Below, piece after piece: positions 1-9,600 of a stretch of DNA of 47,984 nucleotides. The position numbers and the translations under genes are program-made. The stretch spans positions 1 through 47,984 of the forward strand of contig NZ_JAAKZX010000059.1 in the NCBI RefSeq assembly GCF_011045025.1, given 5' to 3'. Below the pieces are notes generated by a model, which worked only from the letters and a program-made list of their open reading frames with translations, did not search any database and was not told the DNA's origin. Position 1 is the first letter of the stretch. Every line of letters begins with the position of its first letter. The DNA comes from Streptomyces ureilyticus (GTDB taxonomy: Bacteria; Actinomycetota; Actinomycetes; Streptomycetales; Streptomycetaceae).

Positions 1-1
1 G

Positions 2-314
2 CGGGCCGTCGTCTTCGACACCGACGGAGTGATCACCGATTCGGCCCGGGTGCACGCCGCGGCCTGGAAGGCGGCCTTCGACGCCTACCTGCGCGCCCAC
101 CCGCCCGAAGACCCCGAACGGCGCCGCGCCTTCGACGTACGGGACGACTATCTGCGCCACGTCGACGGCAAGTCCCTCCCCCAGCCTCCGGCCGGGGGGA
201 CCCCCATCGCTGCGCTCGACGGCGCCGCCGCCTTCCTCGCCGCACGCGGCATCGACACCTCGCCCGGTGTGCCTGGAGCCGGGGGAGACGGGGCGACTGG
301 TGCTCTCGGAGTGA
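2..314 (+). pseudogene. Relic of a HAD-superfamily sugar-phosphate mutase (beta-phosphoglucomutase-like), 5' end outside window
   Basis: The first ~88 codons read as the N-terminus of a HAD beta-phosphoglucomutase-type protein. The nucleophile motif FDTDGVITDSARVH is followed by the helical cap start (AAWKAAFDAYLR) and YLRHVDGK...DGAAAFLAARGI. Homology stops near base 266, far short of the ~220-240 residues of the family; motifs II-IV are absent. A short palindromic repeat (176-207) is inserted in frame after DGK. From 267 another frame reads VCLEPGETGRLVLSE and stops at 312. That could be the tail of a second gene, perhaps a GH65 phosphorylase, the usual partner of such mutases, joined by deletion; this part is speculative. 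The true start lies left of the window. Confidence 0.6.
176..207. repeat. Short Streptomyces-type C/G palindromic repeat, copy A
   Basis: CTCCCCCAGCC...GGGGGGACCCCCAT has complementary ends, and its reverse strand begins ATGGGGGTCCCCCC. The same ends occur in copy B at 10787-10828 with a different middle. Here it lies in frame inside the HAD relic and adds roughly SLPQPPAGGTPI between DGK and the next conserved block. Confidence 0.6.
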
Positions 315-353
315 AAGCACCCCTGTGTCTCATGGCGGTCCTAGGATCGGGCC

Positions 354-821
354 ATGAGCCGAACCGACCGTGCCAGCCGGGTGATCGCGGCACCACCCGC
401 GACTGTCTACGCCGCCCTCCTCGACCGGAAGTCGCTCGAGGCCTGGCTGCCGCCGGAGGGCATGCGCGGGCGGGTCGAGCGGTGGGATCCGCGGCCCGGT
501 GGCGGGTTCCGGATGGTCCTGACCTACCTCGACGCCTCCGACAGTCCCGGCAAGACGTCGGATGCGACGGATGTCGTCGACGTCGGGTTCGCGGACCTGG
601 TGCCACCGGAGCGCGTGGTGCAGCGGGCGGTGTTCGAGGCCGACGACCCGTCGTACGCGGGAACCATGACGATGACCTGGCACCTCGCGGCCGCCGGTGA
701 AGGCACCGAGGTGACCGTCACCGCCACGGACGTGCCACCCGGCATCGACCAGGCGGACCACGAGGAGGGCATCGCCTCCTCGCTGGCCAACCTGGCGTCG
801 TACGTCGAAGCGGCCGGCTGA
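354..821 (+). CDS. SRPBCC / AHSA1-family protein (START-like fold)
   Basis: A 155-residue protein spanning the usual length of AHSA1 (activator of Hsp90 ATPase homologue) proteins of the SRPBCC superfamily, which form a hydrophobic ligand cavity in a helix-grip fold. Visible hallmarks are the N-terminal strand and helix (SRVIAAPPATVYAALLDRKSLEAWLPPEGM), the central strands (GGGFRMVLTYLD), the substrate-loop phrase DLVPPERVVQ, and the C-terminal helix (HEEGIASSLANLASYVEA). No signal peptide or membrane segment is present, so it is cytosolic. It stands alone between a HAD relic and an alcohol dehydrogenase. The ligand cannot be told from sequence. The start is the ATG that gives the canonical N-terminus. 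Confidence 0.85.
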   Translation: MSRTDRASRVIAAPPATVYAALLDRKSLEAWLPPEGMRGRVERWDPRPGGGFRMVLTYLDASDSPGKTSDATDVVDVGFADLVPPERVVQRAVFEADDPSYAGTMTMTWHLAAAGEGTEVTVTATDVPPGIDQADHEEGIASSLANLASYVEAAG

Positions 822-947
822 GTCGGGCTGGCTCGGGCTGACTGCGGCCGACTGCGACCCGAGCGCGTAGGCCATGCGAGCGGCCTATGTCCCGTTCAGG
901 ATGGAATTGCGGAACCGTTCCGGCCTGTGCGAGGAAGAGGGATCGTC

Positions 948-2033
948 ATGAAGGCACTCGTCTTTCACGGCCCCGGACAGTCGGCATGGGAGGACGTCCC
1001 GGATCCCGCCGCCGAGGACGCCACCGACGCCATCGTCCGCGTCGACGCCGTCACCATCTGCGGGACGGACCTGCACATCCTCAAGGGCGACGTACCGGAA
1101 GTGCGCCCCGGCACGGTCCTCGGCCATGAGGCCGTCGGCGAGGCCGTCGAGGCCGGCGGCGATGTCCGTACGGTTCGCCCGGGTGACCGGGTGCTGGTCT
1201 CGTGCATCACGGCGTGCGGCCGCTGCGGCTTCTGCAAGGAGGGCGGGTACGGGCAGTGCCACGGGGGAGGGGGCTGGATCCTGGGCCACCTGATCGACGG
1301 CACACAGGCCGAGTTCGTCCGCGTACCGCACGCCGATCTCTCCGTGCATCCGCTGCCCGGCGCGCTGGACGCCAAGGATGCCGTACTGCTGGCCGACATC
1401 TTCCCGACGGCGTACGAGGTGGGCGTACTCAACGGGCGCGTACGGCCCGGAGACACGGTCGCCGTGGTCGGGGCGGGGCCGGTCGGCCTTGCCGCGATCG
1501 CCACGGCACAGCTCTACACCCCGCAGAGGATCATCGCCGTGGACCCCGCCCCGGCCCGGCTGGACGCGGCCAAGCAACTCGGCGCGGACGCCGTGGCCGC
1601 CGCCGCGGGCGAAGAAGCCGAAGAGCTGGTCGCCGACCTCACCGAGGGACTCGGTGCCGATGTGGTGATCGAGGCGGTAGGGGTGCCGGAGAGCTTCGAG
1701 ATGTGCACACGCATGGTGCGCCCCGGCGGGCATGTGGCCAGCGTCGGCGTGCACGGCAAACCCGCCACCCTCCACCTCGAAAACCTGTGGATCAAGAACG
1801 TCACCCTCACGACCGGACTGGTCGACACGTCCTCCACGCCCACCTTGCTGCGCATGATGGCCGCCGGCCGCCTGCCCGCATCGTCCCTGGTCACGCACAC
1901 CTTTCCGCTGAACCAGATGGAGGAGGCGTACGACGTCTTCTCCCGGGCCTCCGTCACCGGAGCGCTCAAGGTCGTCCTCGGCGAGCAGCCCCACGACACG
2001 GTGGCCGTCAAGGCGGCCGGTCCGGGGGAGTGA
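948..2033 (+). CDS. Zinc-dependent alcohol dehydrogenase (MDR superfamily)
   Basis: A 361-residue medium-chain dehydrogenase. Catalytic zinc ligands are Cys38 (ICGTDLH) and His60-Glu61 (GHEAVG). Four structural-zinc cysteines lie at 90, 93, 96 and 104. The NAD(P)-binding Rossmann loop is GAGPVG at 175-180. It should oxidise a secondary alcohol or polyol to the carbonyl; the substrate is not evident. An upstream in-frame ATG at 927 exists, but the ATG at 948 is preferred. It follows a GAGGAAGAGG ribosome-binding site and starts with the family-typical MKALVFHGPG. The gene converges on the LacI repressor of the rhamnosidase locus, so a link to that sugar pathway is possible but unproven. Confidence 0.85.
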   Translation: MKALVFHGPGQSAWEDVPDPAAEDATDAIVRVDAVTICGTDLHILKGDVPEVRPGTVLGHEAVGEAVEAGGDVRTVRPGDRVLVSCITACGRCGFCKEGGYGQCHGGGGWILGHLIDGTQAEFVRVPHADLSVHPLPGALDAKDAVLLADIFPTAYEVGVLNGRVRPGDTVAVVGAGPVGLAAIATAQLYTPQRIIAVDPAPARLDAAKQLGADAVAAAAGEEAEELVADLTEGLGADVVIEAVGVPESFEMCTRMVRPGGHVASVGVHGKPATLHLENLWIKNVTLTTGLVDTSSTPTLLRMMAAGRLPASSLVTHTFPLNQMEEAYDVFSRASVTGALKVVLGEQPHDTVAVKAAGPGE

Positions 2034-2108
2034 CCGACCGTGCCGGACGGGACGTGCTGACGCCGGTCGGCATGCGGCGGCCAGTCGGTGGGCGGGTTGA
2101 GTGACGGC

Positions 2109-3152
2109 CTACTCCGGTGCTCGAGCGGTCGTCCGGCGCGGTACCAGCGTGGGGGACAGCCGGACCTGGACGGACGGCCGGTGCCGGTCGGCGATCCGTT
2201 CCAGGAGGAGACGGGCGGCGTTCCTGCCGATCTCGTGGCCCGCCTGGTCGACGCTGGTCAGCGACACCGGGCCGAACGCGGCGAAGGTGGTGTTGTCGTA
2301 GCCGGCCACCGAGATGTCGTCCGGGACGGACAGCCCGGCCTCGGTGATCGCCTCCAGTGCGCCCATCGCCACGACGTCCGCTCCGGCGAAGACGGCTGTC
2401 GGTCGATGCGTGCCTTGGCGTTCCAGCAGTTCCTTCGCACCCCGGTAGCCGCCCTCCTGGGTGTAGCTGGTGGACACGACATCGATGCACTCTTCGAGGC
2501 CGTGGGCCCGCATGGCCTGCCGGTATCCGTCGGCGCGCCGGGCGTTGGGCATCTCCGCGAGGCGCGTCGGGTCGGTCTCGAGATGCTCGATGTGGGCGAT
2601 GCGCCGATGCCCCAGAGCGGCGAGGTGGCCGACGACCAAGGCGGCACCCTCGACGTCGTCGTCCGCCACCGTGTCGTACGCCGGGGAGGAGCCGTGCCGG
2701 CCCACGATCACGGTCGGCACGGCGGAGGCCACCTCGTCGAGACGCTTGCGTGACGCCAGGGGCGCGACCAGGATCAGGCCGTCCATGCCGCGGTCGATCA
2801 GGGCCTCGGTGACCCGGGCCTCCCCCTTCTCGCCGCAGTCGCCGGGTCCCAGGAGCACCTGGTACTCCGTGTCCTGGAGCGTATGCGTGATGCCGTCGAG
2901 GACGTCGGGGAAGAACGGGTTGCGGATGTCGGGCAGCATGACGCCGATGGTGTACGTCTTCCCGCGCAGCCCCCTGGCACCGGCGTGCGGCCGGTAGCCC
3001 AGCTCGTCGATCGCGCGGCGCACCTTCGCCTGCATCTCGGGGCTGGCCCCGTACGCGTTGCGCAGCACCTTGGAGACGGCGGTCGTGGACACCTGCGCGT
3101 GCCGCGCGACATCGACGATGGTGACGCGGCGGCGTGGTGCCGGGGGCTCCAT
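2109..3152 (-). CDS. LacI-family transcriptional repressor of the sugar ABC/rhamnosidase operon
   Basis: A 347-residue LacI/GalR regulator. The N-terminal HTH (residues ~9-35, VTIVDVARHAQVSTTAVSKVLRN in outline) and hinge are followed by a periplasmic-binding-protein-like effector domain (TYTIGVMLPDIRNPFFPDVLDGI; C-terminal DDISVAGYDNTTFA and SLTSVDQ). The start at 3152 is chosen because it follows GAAAGG and begins just before the HTH; a longer frame to 3254 lacks support. It is divergent from the ABC importer and GH78 genes. An AACGTT-centred palindrome lies 17-32 bp upstream of its start, with two more before the importer. This suggests autorepression and repression of the operon, relieved by a sugar that is probably rhamnose-containing (inference). 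Confidence 0.9.
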   Translation of the reverse strand: MEPPAPRRRVTIVDVARHAQVSTTAVSKVLRNAYGASPEMQAKVRRAIDELGYRPHAGARGLRGKTYTIGVMLPDIRNPFFPDVLDGITHTLQDTEYQVLLGPGDCGEKGEARVTEALIDRGMDGLILVAPLASRKRLDEVASAVPTVIVGRHGSSPAYDTVADDDVEGAALVVGHLAALGHRRIAHIEHLETDPTRLAEMPNARRADGYRQAMRAHGLEECIDVVSTSYTQEGGYRGAKELLERQGTHRPTAVFAGADVVAMGALEAITEAGLSVPDDISVAGYDNTTFAAFGPVSLTSVDQAGHEIGRNAARLLLERIADRHRPSVQVRLSPTLVPRRTTARAPE

Positions 3153-3168
3153 GCGGTTCCTTTCTCGT

Positions 3169-3183
3169 GGGGAACGTTGCCCC
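3169..3183. promoter_or_regulatory. LacI-type operator, lacI 5' region
   Basis: GGGGAACGTTGCCCC is an inverted repeat centred on AACGTT, just upstream of the LacI start codon (3152). LacI-family proteins typically bind such CG-centred palindromes. It shares its core with 3319-3334 and has the same xAACGTTx form as 3449-3460, so autoregulation is likely. Confidence 0.6.
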
Positions 3184-3318
3184 GAAGTGTACGTACGGAC
3201 CTTGCAGTTCAGCAGGCGTCCCACAGAGGCCGCACCGTGTCCTCTCCGTAACAATCCCGCAGCGTGTGCGGCATCTTGACGTCACTCGGGAGGCTCTCTA
3301 GGGTCTGGCCACACCCAG

Positions 3319-3334
3319 TGGGAAACGTTACCCA
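3319..3334. promoter_or_regulatory. LacI-type operator, mid intergenic
   Basis: TGGGAAACGTTACCCA is a near-perfect palindrome (one mismatched pair) centred on AACGTT. It lies between the divergent repressor and permease genes, where it could act on both promoters. Confidence 0.6.
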
Positions 3335-3448
3335 TGGGCGCCGCAGAACCACGCCCCATCCGGACCGGTCACCTCGATTCGAAAAAGCCGACAGGCGCTC
3401 GCTCCTCCCCGCCGCGCGCCGGCCGGAGCGTTGACCCAGAACTCGTGT

Positions 3449-3460
3449 TGAAACGTTTCA
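3449..3460. promoter_or_regulatory. LacI-type operator next to the permease ribosome-binding site
   Basis: TGAAACGTTTCA is a perfect 12-bp palindrome ending a few bases before the AAAGGAGG ribosome-binding site of the first permease gene. It is well placed to block transcription of the importer/rhamnosidase operon. Confidence 0.65.
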
Positions 3461-3477
3461 GGAAAGGAGGTGTGCCG

Positions 3478-4425
3478 GTGACCCTGGCCCCGCACCAGCA
3501 CCTCGCGGACCACGAGCGGCCCCCGGTCGCGGAAGAGATCCGCGGAGTCCGGCGGGCGCGCACCACCCCGCCCTGGTGGTTCGCGCTGCCCGCGCTGCTG
3601 CTGTTCGCCTTCGTCGTCCTGGTGCCGAGCGCGCGCGGTGTCCACTACGCCTTCACCGACTGGGACGGCCTGGATCCCAGCTTCTCCTTCGTGGGCCTGG
3701 ACAACTTCTCCGCCATGCTCGACGACCCCGACGCGACGGCGGCCATCTGGCACACCCTGCTGATCGCCGTGGCGATCACCGTTATCCAGAACGGGCTGGG
3801 CCTGCTGCTGGCCCTCGGAGTCAACACGGCCATCAAGTCCCGGAACCTGCTCAGGGTCTTCCTGTTCGCCCCGGCCGTGATCACCCCGATCGTCACCGCC
3901 TACCTCTGGCGCAACCTGCTCGGCCCCGACGGCGCGATCAACAGCCTGCTCGGCACCATCGGCCTTGACGGCCTCCGGCAGGACTGGCTGGGCAGTCCCC
4001 AGCTCGCCCTGTGGTCGGTGATCGGCGTGATCGTCTGGCAGTACGCCGGCTACTCGATGGTCATCTTCCTGGCCGGGCTGCAGTCGGTGCCCAAGGAGAT
4101 CCACGAGGCGGCGGCCATCGACGGGGCAGGCCCCGTACGGCGCTTCTGGTCGGTCACCCGGCCCCTGCTCGCCCCCGCCTTCACCATCAACCTGATGCTG
4201 TCGATCATCGGCGGCCTCAAACTCTTCGACCAGGTCTACGCGTTGACCGGCGGCGGCCCCGGCCACGCCACCGACACCATCTCCACGCTCATCTACAAGG
4301 ACGCCTTCACCCTCGGCGAGTTCGGCTACAGCATCGCGCTCGCGGTGGTCCTCACGATCATCGTGGCGGTGGCCTCCACCGGCCAGTACCTCGTGCTGTC
4401 CCGCAACGAGAGGGCCGCCTCATGA
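3478..4425 (+). CDS. Sugar ABC transporter permease (MalF/UgpA type)
   Basis: A 315-residue binding-protein-dependent permease with about six membrane segments, beginning WWFALPALLLFAFVVLVPSARG. The EAA loop that docks to the ATPase is EIHEAAAIDGAGPVRRFWSVTRPLL near residue 215. It would import an oligosaccharide across the cytoplasmic membrane. Start choice: GTG at 3478 lies 7 nt after AAAGGAGG, while GTG at 3472 is too close; the frame open back to 3334 runs through the operator region. It overlaps the second permease by 4 nt (ATGA). No ATPase gene is nearby; in Streptomyces such importers usually share the MsiK ATPase encoded elsewhere (known for the group, inferred here). Confidence 0.92.
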   Translation: MTLAPHQHLADHERPPVAEEIRGVRRARTTPPWWFALPALLLFAFVVLVPSARGVHYAFTDWDGLDPSFSFVGLDNFSAMLDDPDATAAIWHTLLIAVAITVIQNGLGLLLALGVNTAIKSRNLLRVFLFAPAVITPIVTAYLWRNLLGPDGAINSLLGTIGLDGLRQDWLGSPQLALWSVIGVIVWQYAGYSMVIFLAGLQSVPKEIHEAAAIDGAGPVRRFWSVTRPLLAPAFTINLMLSIIGGLKLFDQVYALTGGGPGHATDTISTLIYKDAFTLGEFGYSIALAVVLTIIVAVASTGQYLVLSRNERAAS

Positions 4426-5243
4426 ACCGCTACCGCCGCCGCACCTTCGCGCTCGAACTGACGATGATCGCCACCGCCCTGTTCGTCGGCTTCCCGGTGT
4501 ACGTCCTGGTCAACCTCGCCGTACGCCCCACCTCGGACACCTCGTCGCCGATCAGCCCGACCACCTCGCCCACCCTGGACAACTTCTCGCAGGCGTGGCA
4601 ACAGGGCGCGCTCGGCGGGGCATTGGGCAACAGCGTGCTGGTGACGGCCGTCAGCGTCGTCATCGTGCTGGCCGTATCGTCACTCGCGGCGTACCCGCTC
4701 GCCCGCGCGACGGCCCGCTGGTCGAGGGGGACGTATCTGATGTTCCTGTTGGGCCTCGTCCTGCCCTTCCAGCTCGCCTCGCTGCCGCTCTACCAGACCA
4801 TGCGTGACCTGGGCCTGCTCGGCACCCCCTGGGCCCTGGTCCTCTTCTACTCCGGCCTGCAGGTGCCGTTCACCGTCTTCCTGTACGTCGGCTTCCTGCG
4901 CGCCCTGCCTCGCGACTTCGAGGACGCCGCCCTGATCGACGGATGCACCCCGCTGCAGGGCTTCCGGTACGTGGTCCTGCCGATGCTCAAACCGGTCACG
5001 GTGACGGCCCTGGTGCTGAACACCGTCGCTGTGTGGAACGACTTCTTCACCCCGCTGCTGTACCTCAGCGGCAGCGCCCAGCAGACCCTGCCGGTCGCGA
5101 TCGCCGGCTTCGTCGGTCAGTACGTCACCGACTGGAACCTCATCTTCGCCGCCCTGGTGATCAGCATCCTGCCCGTCCTGCTCGTCTACTTCGTGCTCCA
5201 GCGCAGCATCATCAACGGCTTCGCGGGAGGGCTGCGGGGATGA
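4422..5243 (+). CDS. Sugar ABC transporter permease (MalG/UgpE type)
   Basis: A 273-residue second permease subunit. It has an N-terminal membrane segment (FALELTMIATALFVGFPVYV), a long periplasmic loop (SPTLDNFSQAW), further membrane segments and the EAA motif (DFEDAALIDGCTPLQGFRYVVLPML). It pairs with the preceding permease to form the channel. Translation is coupled through the ATGA overlap at 4422-4425. Its order before the binding protein is less usual, since most such operons encode the binding protein first. Confidence 0.92.
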   Translation: MNRYRRRTFALELTMIATALFVGFPVYVLVNLAVRPTSDTSSPISPTTSPTLDNFSQAWQQGALGGALGNSVLVTAVSVVIVLAVSSLAAYPLARATARWSRGTYLMFLLGLVLPFQLASLPLYQTMRDLGLLGTPWALVLFYSGLQVPFTVFLYVGFLRALPRDFEDAALIDGCTPLQGFRYVVLPMLKPVTVTALVLNTVAVWNDFFTPLLYLSGSAQQTLPVAIAGFVGQYVTDWNLIFAALVISILPVLLVYFVLQRSIINGFAGGLRG

Positions 5244-5298
5244 GACGCGACGCCCACCCGTCACCGGTGCCCGGTGGCTCTTCCCCGAGGGGGACATC

Positions 5299-6582
5299 AT
5301 GAAGACACGTCAACTTCAAGTGCTGGTCGCCGCGTTGACGACCGGTTCCCTGCTGGCCGCGCTGTCCGCCTGCAGCGGCGGCACCAAGGCAGGCTCCGAC
5401 GACGCGGGCGGCGGTGGCTCGAAAACGCTCACGCTGGCCTCGGTCGACCAGGGCTCCGTCGAGGACGTCGTCAAGGCCTTCGAGAAGGCCAACCCGGGCG
5501 TCAAGGTCCGCTACACCACCAGCGGCGCCGACCAGTACCAGCAGCAGATCCGCACTCAGCTGTCGTCGGGCACGGCACCGGACGTGATGTCGGTCTGGCC
5601 GGGCAACGGCAACCCCGGCGCCACGTACGTCCTCGCCAAACCCGGCTATCTGCGCGACCTTTCGGACCAGCCTTGGGCAGCCAAGCTGCCCGACGTCATG
5701 AAGACCGTCGCCCAGTACGAGGGGAAGACCTACACCGGGATCTTCGGGCAGAACGGCATCGGCGCGGTCTACAACCAGCAGGCGATGGAGAAGGCGGGAC
5801 TCACCCCGCCGGACACCTGGACGAAGCTGCTGGACTTCTGCCGGGACGCGAAGGCCAAGGGCACCCCCGCCTTCGCCCTGGGAAACCAGGACAACTGGGT
5901 CACCCAACTCGTCCAGTACGCGCTGGTCGCCACCACCGTCTACGGCGGCGACCCCGACTTCGACCAGAAGATGCAGGCCGGCCAGGCCACCTTCGCCAAG
6001 TCGCCCTGGACCACGGCCCTGGACAAGTACCTGACGATGGAGAAGACGGGCTGCTTCCAGAAGAACCCGCTGGGCACCAACTACGAAGCCAGCCAGCAAC
6101 TCGCCGCCACCGGCAAGACGCTCGGCATCATCCAGGGCAACTGGGTGATCGCCCTCCTGGAAGGCAAGAACCCGAAGGGCACGTTCACGCTCCGGGCGCT
6201 GCCGGCCACCGACGACCCGGCCGAGACCATCATTCCGGCCGCGGCGGGCGCCGGATACGGCGTCAACGCCAAGGCGAAGAACGAGGAACTCGCCCTGAAA
6301 TTCGTGAACTTCGTGATGTCGCCCGAGGGCATGAACCTGTTCGTCGAGAAGCAGGGCGGTCTGCCCTCCCTGCCCGACACCGGCTTCGCGGCCGACCCGT
6401 CGTTGGCCGAGCTGTCCAAGTTCGTCGAGGCGGAACGGACCGTGCCCTTCATGGACCAGCTCTGGCCCAACGCCAAGGTGCAGCAGACCATGCTCAGCGG
6501 CCTCCAGGAGATCTTCAGCGGACAGTCCACGCCCAAGGAACTCCTCGACGACATGGACGCCGACTACAAGGCCGGCTCCTGA
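5299..6582 (+). CDS. Extracellular sugar-binding lipoprotein of the ABC importer
   Basis: A 427-residue family-1 solute-binding protein. Residues 1-25 form a lipoprotein signal peptide with lipobox LSAC and acylated Cys25. The mature part has typical family-1 phrases: KAFEKANPGVKVRYTT, SGTAPDVMSVWPGNG, YNQQAMEKAGLTPPDTW and KFVNFVMSPEGMNLF. It should capture the sugar outside the cell and hand it to the two upstream permeases. The ATG at 5299 follows GAGGGGGAC. It sits between the permeases and the secreted rhamnosidase, so the ligand may be a product or substrate of that enzyme (inference). Confidence 0.92.
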   Translation: MKTRQLQVLVAALTTGSLLAALSACSGGTKAGSDDAGGGGSKTLTLASVDQGSVEDVVKAFEKANPGVKVRYTTSGADQYQQQIRTQLSSGTAPDVMSVWPGNGNPGATYVLAKPGYLRDLSDQPWAAKLPDVMKTVAQYEGKTYTGIFGQNGIGAVYNQQAMEKAGLTPPDTWTKLLDFCRDAKAKGTPAFALGNQDNWVTQLVQYALVATTVYGGDPDFDQKMQAGQATFAKSPWTTALDKYLTMEKTGCFQKNPLGTNYEASQQLAATGKTLGIIQGNWVIALLEGKNPKGTFTLRALPATDDPAETIIPAAAGAGYGVNAKAKNEELALKFVNFVMSPEGMNLFVEKQGGLPSLPDTGFAADPSLAELSKFVEAERTVPFMDQLWPNAKVQQTMLSGLQEIFSGQSTPKELLDDMDADYKAGS

Positions 6583-6625
6583 TCTCCGCTCGGAACACAC
6601 GCGTGAAAACCGAAGGGATCAAGGT

Positions 6626-9600
6626 GTGAGCAATGCAGAACGCGACGCAGAAGGCGCGGGCAGTGATGTCGAGGGTGTCGAGAACGGTGACCGTCCCGGC
6701 AGGAACGGCAGGAACGGCAGCGGGGTCCGCCGTCGGACCGTGCTCGCCGCGACGGCCGGCGCGGTGCCGGTAGTGGCCGGTGGCATGGGCGGCGGAAGCA
6801 CCGCGCACGCGGCATCCTCCCCTCGCCCGGGCCATGCCGCGGTGTACGGGCTGACCGTGGAACACCGTACGGATCCCCTGGGCGTGGACGCCGCCCGGCC
6901 GCGCTTCGGCTGGCGTATGCGGTCGGCGGCCCGCGGCCGGAGCCAAGGGGCGTACCGGATTCTCGTGGCGAGCGCTCGGGACAAGCTGTCGACCGCCCGC
7001 GTGGACGTCTGGGACAGCGGCCGAGTGCCCTCCTCCGATTCCGTGGCCGTCCGTTACGCGGGCAAACCGCTCACCGCCTCGACCCGCTACTACTGGACCG
7101 TCACCGTCTGGGACGACGAAGGCGGACCGGTCGGGATCGCATCCCCGTCGTACTTCGAGACGGGCCTCATGAGCACCGACGGCGTAACCGGCTGGGACGA
7201 CGCCCAGTGGATCGGAATGAAGGGGAAGCGCCCCAACTCGCCCGGCGCACCGATGCTGCGGAAGCAAGCAGCCCTGAAGAGCCGCTCCCACGTCCGTGAT
7301 GCCCGGCTGTATGTCTCGGCCCTCGGCGTGTACGAGGCTCACATCAACGGACGCCACATCACCGTGCCGCAGGACCGCGGCACCACGATCGAACTGCTGC
7401 CGCCGGGCTGGACGAACTACGACGCACGCGTCAACTACATGACTCACGACGTCACCGACCTCGTGACGCGGGAGCCGGACGTCACCCTCGCGGTCGTCCT
7501 GGGCAACGGCTGGTACAACGGCCGTGTTTCCGAGGGCAGTACGTACTACTCCAAGGACGGCAACGCCCTCGCGGTCAAGGCCAAGCTGCTGATCCGGTAC
7601 GCCGACGGAACCTCGCAGACGGTCGTCACCGGGCCGGACGGCGGCTGGAAGGCCACGGACACAGGCCCCTACCGTGCCGACGACATCTACGACGGCCAGA
7701 CCTACGACGCCGGGAGGGAACTCCCGGGCTGGACGGCGCACGGATTCGACGACTCCGCCTGGTCGAACGTGGAGCGCGTCGCCTTCGATGACAAGTACCC
7801 GGACGTGCAACTCCTCGCCTACCCGGGCGAGACCGCACGCTTCATGTCGAAGTGGGACCGCCGACCGCGGTCGATCACCGTCGCCACCGGAGTGACCGGA
7901 CAGGACGGCAGCCCCAACGGTAGGGGACGCGTCATCGTCGACCCCGCCCGGACGGTGACCGACCCGGAGAAGGCGGTCTCCGCCCCGGTCACGATCGGCC
8001 GCGGCGAGACCGCGATCTATGACCTCGGCCAGAACATGGTCGGCGTGGCCCGCTACAGCCTGCGTGGACCGGCTGGAGCCCAGGTCGAGTTCAGGTTCGG
8101 CGAGATGCTCAACGACGACAGCGCCGGCGCGGACGGGCCCGAGGGCTCCGTCTACCGGGCCAACCTCCGCAGCGCCAAGGCCACCAGCACGTACATCCTC
8201 AAGGGCGACCGGGACGGCGAGACCCACCAGGACTCCCTGACCTTCTACGGCTTCCGCTACGTCTCCGTCACCGCGACGGACACCGTCACCATCACCGGCC
8301 TGACGGGAAGGGTTGCCACGTCCTCGATCCGCGAGACCGGCACCCTCACCACCGACGATCCGGACATCAACCAGCTGGCGAGCAACATCCGTTGGGGCCA
8401 GCGCGGCAACTACCTCTGGGTGCCCACCGACTGCCCGCAACGCGACGAACGCCTCGGCTGGACCGGCGACACCCAGGTCTTCGCCATGACCGGCCTCTAC
8501 AACGCGGACGCGGGAGTCTTCCTCAGCCACTTCCAGGACACGGTCGTCGACTCCGCCGTCATCTACGGAGCGGACAAGGCGCAGTTCACCGGAGTCGCTC
8601 CCGGCGGCCGGTACAACTTCCCGGGCGGCGGCAGCGGTTGGGCGGACGCCGGTGTCATCGTGCCGTGGACCGTGTGGCAGATGACCGGTGACGCGACCGT
8701 GGTCGAGGACAATTGGCCCGCGATGACCAGGTACGTCGACTGGATCCGGCAGCAGACCGGCGACACCTACTTCGGACAGGGCTCCCTCACCGGCGACTGG
8801 CTGGCACCGCAGAAGACCAGCGCCCAGCTCATGAGCGACGTCTACTACGGCTATGTCGCCCGGCTGATGGCGCAGCTGGCCCGCGCGATCGGCCGGACCG
8901 CGGACGGAGAGGCGTACGAGCGGCTCTTCGGACGCATCAAGCAGGCGTTCATCACCAAGTACCTGAGCACCGAGGGCGGGCAGGCCACGGTGAAGTCCAG
9001 CCTGGGTGACGCATCACCGATCGAACCGGGCGCCGACCCCAACGAGAAGACGGAGGACAACAGCCAGTCGGCTCTGCTCTGGGTCCTCAAGCTCGGCTTC
9101 TACGAGACCGAGGCTCAACGCCGCACGCTTGTGGGCCTGTTGGCGGACAACATCGGCAACGGCGAGGCCTACAAGGCCGCCCACCCGAACAGCACCCGGG
9201 TCAAGTACGCCGAGAACACGCTGTCCGTCGGCTTCCTCGGCGTCAACGTCCTCGCCCCCGTCCTCACCGACGAGGGCCGCGCCGACCTGGCGTACAAACT
9301 GCTGCACCAGGACGCGCTGCCGTCTTGGCTGTACTCGGTGCGGAACGGCGCCACCACCGTCTGGGAGCGCTGGAACTCCTACTCCGAGGACGCCGGCTTC
9401 GGCCCGGTCAGCATGAACTCCTTCAACCACTACGCGTACGGCGCGATCATGGAGTGGATGTACGCGTACATGGCCGGCATCGCCCGCGACCCCGACAGCC
9501 CCGGCTTCAAGCGCTTCGTCCTGCAACCCCACCTCGACCCCACCGGCAAGGTCACGCGGGTGTCGGGCTCGTATGAGTCGCCATACGGCGAGATCAGGAG

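Noticed and set aside
2034..2069. CCGACCG...CGGTCGG as a terminator between the alcohol dehydrogenase and LacI genes
   Set aside because: Arms of only 7 bp with a 22-nt loop; too weak to call.
6515..8530. 671-codon minus-strand frame opposite the rhamnosidase
   Set aside because: Antisense reading of a gene with clear GH78 motifs; low-complexity Val/Gly/Arg composition and no domain.
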